From: Annulohypoxylon bovei var. microspora
Taxonomy: Eukaryota > Ascomycota > Sordariomycetes > Xylariales > Hypoxylaceae
Assembly: GCA_022836615.1 (NCBI GenBank)
Contig: MU405221.1
Location: 248,001 to 312,000 of the forward strand
Length of the DNA stretch: 64,000 bases
Direction: 5' to 3'
Part shown: piece by piece, positions 57,541-64,000 of the stretch
Numbering within the stretch: position 1 is the first letter of the stretch
Layout of the letters: each line of letters begins with the position of its first letter
Notes under the pieces: model-generated
What the model saw: the letters and a program-made list of their open reading frames with translations, nothing else
Told to the model about the DNA's origin: nothing
Databases searched by the model: none
Program-made: the position numbers and the translations under genes

Positions 57541-59390
57541 GTTGATAGTAGGTGATTTTGATTATAGATTCAACTGAACTGTGTAGGTAGGATATAGGGA
57601 TAGGTAGATACAGAACAGAAATATCTCTACCAGACAAAGTCGAGAGAGGGGTAGTTATATAGAACAAACACAAGCTAAGAAAATGGGAGGCCTTGAAAGG
57701 ACAAGCTCCCTTTGCTCGGTTGAGGGGAGCTCTGGGAGGAAGCTCATTTTGGAGCTACAACATACGACGTCACCGAATGCCTCTCAATAGATCAAAGAGC
57801 TATGTCTAGGCTCGGCGAAAGCGAAGACGCCACGGTGGATCTTCGACTATCCGGGTATGCTCGGGGGGGCTTCAAAGCCAAGTACTGCTTGTCCTAGCTG
57901 GGAGCTCGTAGTCTAGAGTCACCGATTTCAGCTCCTTGCATCCTTACTCCTGGACAGCTGCATAATAGGGAGCAGGTTTGGAAGGAGGTCGACCAGTCGT
58001 ATCAATGGGCTCAGCTAACTATATTGATTCGTCATCTCTCGTACCATGACGGTATACCATTGGTGGCGTATTCAGTGCAGCTTTTCGTAACAAGATGTCT
58101 CGTTTCTTGTATATTATATTCTAGATCGTGTAGGATTTTCCAATATTTCCCTTTTGGGCAAGCTAGCTCATGGAGCCACATACCTAGGTACGTATTTGGC
58201 GCCTTCTCATCAAGCCTAATAGCTGAGATTACCAGAACTAGTATTTACTTGACCGCTGTCGGCAGATCGAAATAGCAAACATGGATAGACCCTTTGCGTC
58301 AATTTGGGACATACATACTTGATACAATGCAGAATTTACTTCAGATCCTGATCTTAATTCTCACTGGCAAGCCATCTCACAAAGCACGGCACCAGCTCAA
58401 ACGTCATAGATGATGTAGGGGATTTCTGATGTCGCTCAGCCCCGACCGGTGGGGGCACCTCAATAGATTCTCAACTATAAACAAGCTAAGCTGTTTTATG
58501 CCAAGGAAATCCAGGGGTAGTGTCCCTGTTCGGATCGCGCAAGTTACCTGGAATCCGATGAGATCGGACCCATCAAGTTCTTCGGTTGGAATGCTTGATC
58601 GTATCCTATGAACTACATAGTTTAATTCATCGTATTATTACCCCGCTTACGTCAAAAGCAAAGACAAGTCAGGTTTGATGATAGACATCAGGATTCAGGA
58701 GAGCGGGAGGAGGGGTGGGAGCACACGTTGCGCACGTAGACAGCCACCATAAGGCGCATGTCTTAGATGTCTTTAAACCGACCACTCAAGACACAGTAGC
58801 GTACACATGTAGCACTAGGCGGTCCTCTAACAAATCCCGTCCCTCTTATAGATGCAGGGTTGTCAGAATAGAGGTAGCGGACTATTTTCTAGTTCTACGT
58901 GTTTTGTTTTAAGTTGAAATATAATATTATGAGGCATCAAAGTACGTCCTTCTTCCATCGACCGGTTTGATAGGTACTAAGTATCGCTGGTGAAGGTAGG
59001 TATAAATCTTTTCTTCGAATATCTATAAGCATTTAATCAAAGGCTCCTTCGTGTAACATAAAGCGCCCCGAATGTGTCCCCTATGGCTGACTCCAGTCAG
59101 ATGCTCCGTTCCGCGCCACATATAAATGCTTCCTGAGCCCTCTATGCCCTAAAGCCTTTTTTGGACGACCCTCCTAAGGTGTGCATTTATATGACTTAGT
59201 CTAGGGGTACCAATCAACGCACATGCCATCTCGTACTCTGAGGGATATCTCTCATGTAACAACACGAACAACACGTAACACTAGTTCTCATGCCGCCAAT
59301 AAAGCAGGTAACAGCACACAATACCGCAGAACTAGAAAAATGTCGATCGGAAATCCGGTGCTACTGAGCTTCATTATATGCTGTCATACG
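57541..59390. other. Intergenic region, 1.85 kb
   Basis: No gene supported. Open frames at 58.0-58.9 kb have no recognisable domain and show no splicing that would extend them. Confidence 0.5.
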
Positions 59391-60352
59391 TCATGATAAT
59401 GTTGCCTCAGCTCCACTAGCTCGAACAACACCATCACCGCTTGTAGCAGGCATGGCGATAGGCTTATTTCGAACCTTCTGAGTCAAGGCTACCATCTCTT
59501 TGAGCATAAGCTCTCGAGTGCTACGAGTTAGTTCGTCGACATCCTCAGGTTTCAGCCCGACTGTAGAAATGGGGTCGAGAACTGTGAGATGTGTCAGCGT
59601 TAACTCCGATAAGGAGTTGGAGGTAAAATTTAAATACCTTTCACAGGGATCTTCCCCGACTTAAACACAAGACCCTTGATATAGAGCACGTGCGAATAAT
59701 TGGCCGCTACCACCGGGACGATTGGCACGCCAGCTTGGACGGCAAGATGGAAAGCACCTTTCTTGAAGGGTAGAAGGTCAGGTTCTTTGGAGTAACTACG
59801 GGTGCCTTCAGGGAATATATAGACGCTCTGTTTTCGCTCCTGGATCTCCTTAGCGGCACCAGCCATCGCGCCTCTTGCGTCTTTCGAATTCTTTCTGTTA
59901 ATGAAGATAGTACCGCTTAGTGTCATGAACCATCCTAGGAACGGCACATTCTTCAACGCCTTCTTCGCAGTCATGCTGCAGTATTTGGGGAACATGCACC
60001 CAAGCATAAGAACATCCAATTCTGTTTGATGGTTCCCGATAAATACGGCCGGTCGTACCGTCTCGAGATGTCGATTCGGGTCGATGACCTCGAAAGTGAC
60101 ACCAGTTGAGAAGGCCATTATGTATTTGAAAGCACGTGCTGCCGTCCACTGCGCAATCTGTTCGCGACCAAGTATCCTCAATATTATAGACGCTATGGCT
60201 CCATAGATGGCGCATATTAGAAGGGAGATATAGGCGGCGAGCGTTCGGGCAGCGAATGCCGCTGTAGGTACGACGGAGGAGAGCATGTATAAGGCGATAA
60301 CGAGGATAGTATAACCCCCGAAGAAGTAGGCGAGGATGGAGAAGAAGGACAT
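59391..60352 (-). CDS. slc1: 1-acyl-sn-glycerol-3-phosphate acyltransferase (PlsC/SLC1 family)
   Basis: Acylates lysophosphatidic acid to phosphatidic acid in glycerolipid synthesis, at the ER. Two exons on the minus strand (60352-59638, 59581-59391) give 301 residues. Two N-terminal membrane segments (FSILAYFFGGYTILVIALYMLS and a second near 40-60) precede the acyltransferase domain. Block I is NHQTELDVL, a block-II-like INRKNSKDA follows, and block III is FPEGTRS, followed by the block IV-like VPIVPVVAANYS. Length and motif order match fungal SLC1 enzymes. The C-terminal exon adds LDPISTVGLKPEDVDELTRSTR, the usual end of the domain, and a variable tail. Confidence 0.94.
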
Positions 60353-61143
60353 TCTGTCCTAGACATTAGCGGGTCGTCGCGAGTAGAGGTCGGAGATTTA
60401 TCGAAGCAGGCCAGGTTCTTAAAGGTCGGGTCGGATGAACTATAGACTAGAAGCTATAGGAGGATGTGCTGGACACTATAGACGTTGGACGTTGGATGCT
60501 GGATGCTGGACGTGGCAGGTGTCGGCTAATTAATCTGTGATGTACACTTGTGACAGGAGTTAGGTTAGGTTGCGTCTGTGGTTACGGTCACTTTCATAGT
60601 CACAGGACCATTCTTGTGCCATCCTCATATTGGAGAGTTTGATAAAATATTTCTAGGTGGCAGGTTGTGGCAGATGGATTGTGGCAGGTTATTTTCTCAC
60701 CGACAACCAGAAAGCCGTGATTTGTTGAGGGGGAACCGTACCTAGGTACATGCGCTAGTGAACTTTAACACGTCCACGGGTCCTAAAAAATCCACTTCGC
60801 GCATGTGATTCAACCCCACACCTAAACTCTTATCAGATAGACTGATAGACTATGCGAGGTACCTGAGTTTAATTTCTATAGCTGATACCTAGGTACCTAG
60901 TAGTAGACTTCCATCAATCATCAAATACAACATTGAAAACAACAACGCTAGTAATAAATACAAAATGATGCTACGCTCCTCATATGCAGACCCAACGGCT
61001 AGGATTACTACGTTTAGTTGACCCCCCATCCCATCCCTTACTATCGTACCAGTCTAGGAATCCTTTACGTTAGTAAACCCAAAATGTTCAAGTCTACCCC
61101 GGAGAGACTCGATTTGCCAATCCTGCAAGCAAACCTGGATCTC
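60353..61143. other. Intergenic region
   Basis: No gene seen. Contains a four-copy 7-base tandem repeat at 60484-60511 and palindromic ACCTAGGTAC words near 60740 and 60888. Confidence 0.5.
60484..60511. repeat. Four-copy heptamer tandem repeat
   Basis: GTTGGAC, GTTGGAT, GCTGGAT, GCTGGAC in succession, in the promoter side of the acyltransferase gene. Probably a simple microsatellite. Confidence 0.75.
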
Positions 61144-62694
61144 CTAGTCGGCTTCGTTTCCTTGCTGTCTGGGTACTACGGTAATTGCACCGTAAGGGTC
61201 GGACACCCACGGTTTGCGTATATATCTCGGTCTCCCGTCTCTAGGGTCGCACCCGGCACCGGGAATGCCGAAATCGATGTCCGCGCCATCCTTAACGGCG
61301 CTAAGCCTAGTGCCAGACTTGCAGCATTCAATTGCGGCATCCGATACCCTCTGGACCCGCGTAGGTGTGCTGAGGCTGTTCAGCAGTGTTAACCGGTGTC
61401 GGACGTAATTGTCGTCTATTCTTTCAATAGCCTTGCGAATAAAAACGGCACCATATGCAAAGAAAGATGTAGACCGCCAATCGTCGTCACCGTCGTTTAT
61501 ATCAGCCGCCATTACCGAATGGGAATCTTGAAGTGTAGCAACACCCGTTGCAGACATATTACCAAAGTAAGATGGATAAAGGGGTGGTGTCAACCGACCG
61601 CGAGCATTTACGTCGATATGGAGTCTTGATACCTTGTTTGGTGCCACCGCGTCGATATCTCCTGATCGAATAATCTCAACCCAGATCATGCCTACAAGAC
61701 AGTCCATTATTCTCACTTCCTGAAAGATTTGTCGTTCGCGAAGGAAAGTAATTATATCGTAAGTCCACTGGAGGGCCCTTTGAGCGGTCATTGTAAAGAT
61801 ATAGTTTGTAGGACGATTTTCATATTGGTCTATCCCGTTTGGAATACTATCGCTGGTTTTCCATTCCGGAAAGTCCCCGAAGTCCATGGTAGCTTCGGGA
61901 TAGATATAACTAGAGATGTCGGGAACGTGATACTCTGATGTGTCTAAGAAAGCTGTATTATATAGGTTAATCACAGCATAGGTATTTTTTTATTAATTAG
62001 GTAGGTAACCAGTCACTCACCTGAGGAATTATCAGATTCCGGGACCCTAACACGTTGAATATTCGACGCAAATTTTATCAGGAAATTGGTAATTGACCAG
62101 TCATCCGCGATGGAATGGTGGAAGGCGAGACATAGAACTAAGCCACCACTTTTGAGAAAATTTGCCTGTAGGGTGAAAGCTGGTTGCCATTTGGAAAGGT
62201 CTGGATTCAGGGGTGTTACGCAAAAATCTTCCGGTTTCCACTGGGACACAGGCATCCAGCGATCACAGAGGATCTCGTAGTCACCAATATCGTCTTCGTA
62301 GACCTTCCATTTGAATATCTCATCGCGAACCTTCCGTGAGTCGGCTGTATCGCCGTAACGTAGTTGGACGGGGCTCTCGGCGTCAAAAACAGACGAAACC
62401 TTTACCTTCCCTGACAAGAACGGATAGTGTTGGAGAGTATATTCGAGACCCTGAGCAATGGAGGAGACGGCCCGGAGGACAGCATCATCCGAAGTGTCAA
62501 TAAAGTCGAAGATATACATCCATCGAATATACTCTCGGGGTGCTAGTGATTGTTAGCGATGGGTTATTCATATATCATAGGAACCAGGGGTTGGCAATAC
62601 CGGATTGGTCAACAGCGGTCAGAGGATGTATACACTTTAGATCCTGGGGATCTTCCGAATGTAGGTCGGGATTGTCTTGAGCAATGTCATCCAT
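61144..62694 (-). CDS. BAHD-type acyltransferase (transferase family PF02458)
   Basis: Transfers an acyl group from acyl-CoA to a hydroxyl or amine of a small molecule. Three exons on the minus strand (62694-62601, 62542-62021, 61952-61144) give 474 residues. The N-terminal HPLTAVDQSAPREYIRWMYI is the typical fungal opening. The catalytic motif is HHSIADD (HxxxD), near the end of the N-terminal half. The structural DFGWG motif is represented by DFGIPGAG with altered spacing. The second half includes MDCLVGMIWVEIIRSG and HIDVNARGRLTPPLYPSYFGN, all conserved in trichothecene 3-O-acetyltransferase-like proteins. The altered DFGWG may affect stability but the active-site histidine is kept. No biosynthetic core gene is adjacent in the window, which ends 1.3 kb further on. 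Confidence 0.91.
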
Positions 62695-64000
62695 CGTGTT
62701 CGGCTGCCGGAATGACGTATTAGGAGAAGCGAATGATCGGGAATAATATGGATAGTAGAGATATAGAAGATAATCGATCTTGAAAACGTCGTAATTATCC
62801 AATAGTTCTAAGAACACTATCGAACAGTAAACGAATGAGAATTACCCTCACAAGTACTATATTTAGTGAAGGCGAGTCTGTTAGACATCAATGTTACTAC
62901 ATAAGCTAAAGGTAGCCATTTCCCTAAGGTCAATATCAACAAATCAACTCGTTTATAAGGAGATTTACAAATTGGAAATAGCGTCCCTCGTCAATAGCAA
63001 TGACGGGTTAAAAACTACATTAGCAAGCACTTCAGGTAATTGCCATGGATAGGTATGTACCTACCTAGGTAGGTAGGTAGTTAGGATAACTTTAATGAAA
63101 TATTTATCTCGCAGAAAATATAAGATGGTTCTATGTTGCAAGCTGTCTTATATTATAACCTTATATTAAAGAAGACTAAGTTAGGATGTTAATATTTTCA
63201 AATTCTAATATGTAAGTGTACTACAATTTATTATAAGCGTATTTCCTTTCAAACACCGCCGTCATATTTGAAGCTGGGACCATCGTCATAAACAAACTAG
63301 TAGGTAGGTAATTATGGAGATTGCTCAGATCAAAGAAGAGGTTAACAAAGCTTGGCAAAGATGGGGAATAATATCGGGATTTGACTCGTTATTCGTATGT
63401 TCGTATAAAATAGCTTGTTTCACCGAGGTCTCGGGTAATCATCCTATTCTATTTGAAGTTACGGGCATCTTGAATATCTCATCAAGACGGGCAGGACGGG
63501 AGGAAACATGAACATTGGTCGTAATCAAGCGGTGATCACTTCTAGGTCACAGACTAATAACGTACGATGCCGCACAGCCCGGGTGAACTGGGGGATTACG
63601 CGCAGTTATGGCACGTGGATAGTGAACCCAATTCCTGTTTAGGTAAGAAACCTCACTTTTGACCAATGGGAAAAATCATATGTGAAAAATTAGTAAGTAA
63701 GTTCTCCAAGGTTCCCTGCAGAAATACATAGAGACAGGCACCTAAGCGGGGTGAGTGCGGGACCCCGAGGTTCCGAGGAGAAGAACACATTTTTGTGCTA
63801 TAGACAGTATATACTGCTACCACACACGGTGTATATTATTCTCGCCTAGCCTTGTCATATCGTACGGGTTTCTCCCAACTGGGTGCTAACTAAAGTCTTC
63901 TTTTATGCCTCTTACGCTAGATCCAACCGATTTTCGGCTTTGCATGGATGTTTCGCTAGATTTTGTTTTCCAATCATATCTTGTCAATCTGTCATCAAGT
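62695..64000. other. Terminal gene-free region
   Basis: No gene is supported. It contains a TAGG/ACCT microsatellite near 63055-63080; the rest is AT-rich. Confidence 0.5.

Overview
The window is nuclear DNA of a filamentous ascomycete (Pezizomycotina). Genes are split by 50-80 base introns with GTRNGT donors, CTAAC/CTGAC branch points and YAG acceptors. The proteins include the fungal SIN1/AVO1 TORC2 subunit, a PKA catalytic subunit ending in LFPDF, a very large fungal USP-type deubiquitinase and a BAHD (PF02458) acyltransferase. Intergenic DNA is rich in TACC/ACCTAGGT words, which would fit a Sordariomycete, perhaps Xylariales; that placement is a guess.

Layout. 1.3-9.3 kb: a 2546-residue ubiquitin hydrolase in eight exons. 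11.5-13.1 kb: an unrecognised conserved fungal protein. 13.7-14.9 kb (minus): a PRCC-like protein. 16.2-19.3 kb: an O-methyltransferase and a GNAT acetyltransferase. 19.5-21.1 kb: gene-free repeat-rich DNA with a GC-rich hairpin, a tRNA-like B box and a short interstitial telomeric tract. 21.4-23.9 kb: SIN1/AVO1. 24.4-25.0 kb: a second repeat-like patch. 26.8-27.5 kb: a small Ser/Thr-rich, probably GPI-anchored protein.

28.3-41.8 kb is the most distinctive block: a short-chain dehydrogenase ending in SKL, aspartate kinase, homoserine O-acetyltransferase (all minus), then a nitrilase, an O-acetylhomoserine sulfhydrylase-type PLP enzyme and a kappa-class glutathione transferase (all plus). Aspartate kinase, homoserine acetyltransferase and the PLP enzyme make and use O-acetyl-L-homoserine. 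The same three families recur together in the fusaric acid cluster (FUB3, FUB5, FUB7), where the PLP enzyme joins a carbon nucleophile to the C4 unit. Here they surround a nitrilase and no polyketide synthase is visible. This is the candidate for an undescribed pathway.

42.2-44.4 kb (minus): a CorA-like membrane protein whose 5' half could not be modelled cleanly. 45.9-47.5 kb (minus): PKA catalytic subunit. 50.4-51.4 kb (minus): a legume-lectin-fold cargo receptor. 52.1-54.2 kb: an LMBR1-family membrane protein. 55.1-55.9 kb: a small zinc-finger protein. 56.6-57.5 kb (minus): a SYGSS-repeat disordered protein. 59.4-60.4 kb (minus): a lysophosphatidic acid acyltransferase. 61.1-62.7 kb (minus): a BAHD acyltransferase. 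No rRNA, convincing intact tRNA, CRISPR array or intact transposon was found. All exon boundaries were read by eye from splice consensus and frame; none is backed by transcripts.
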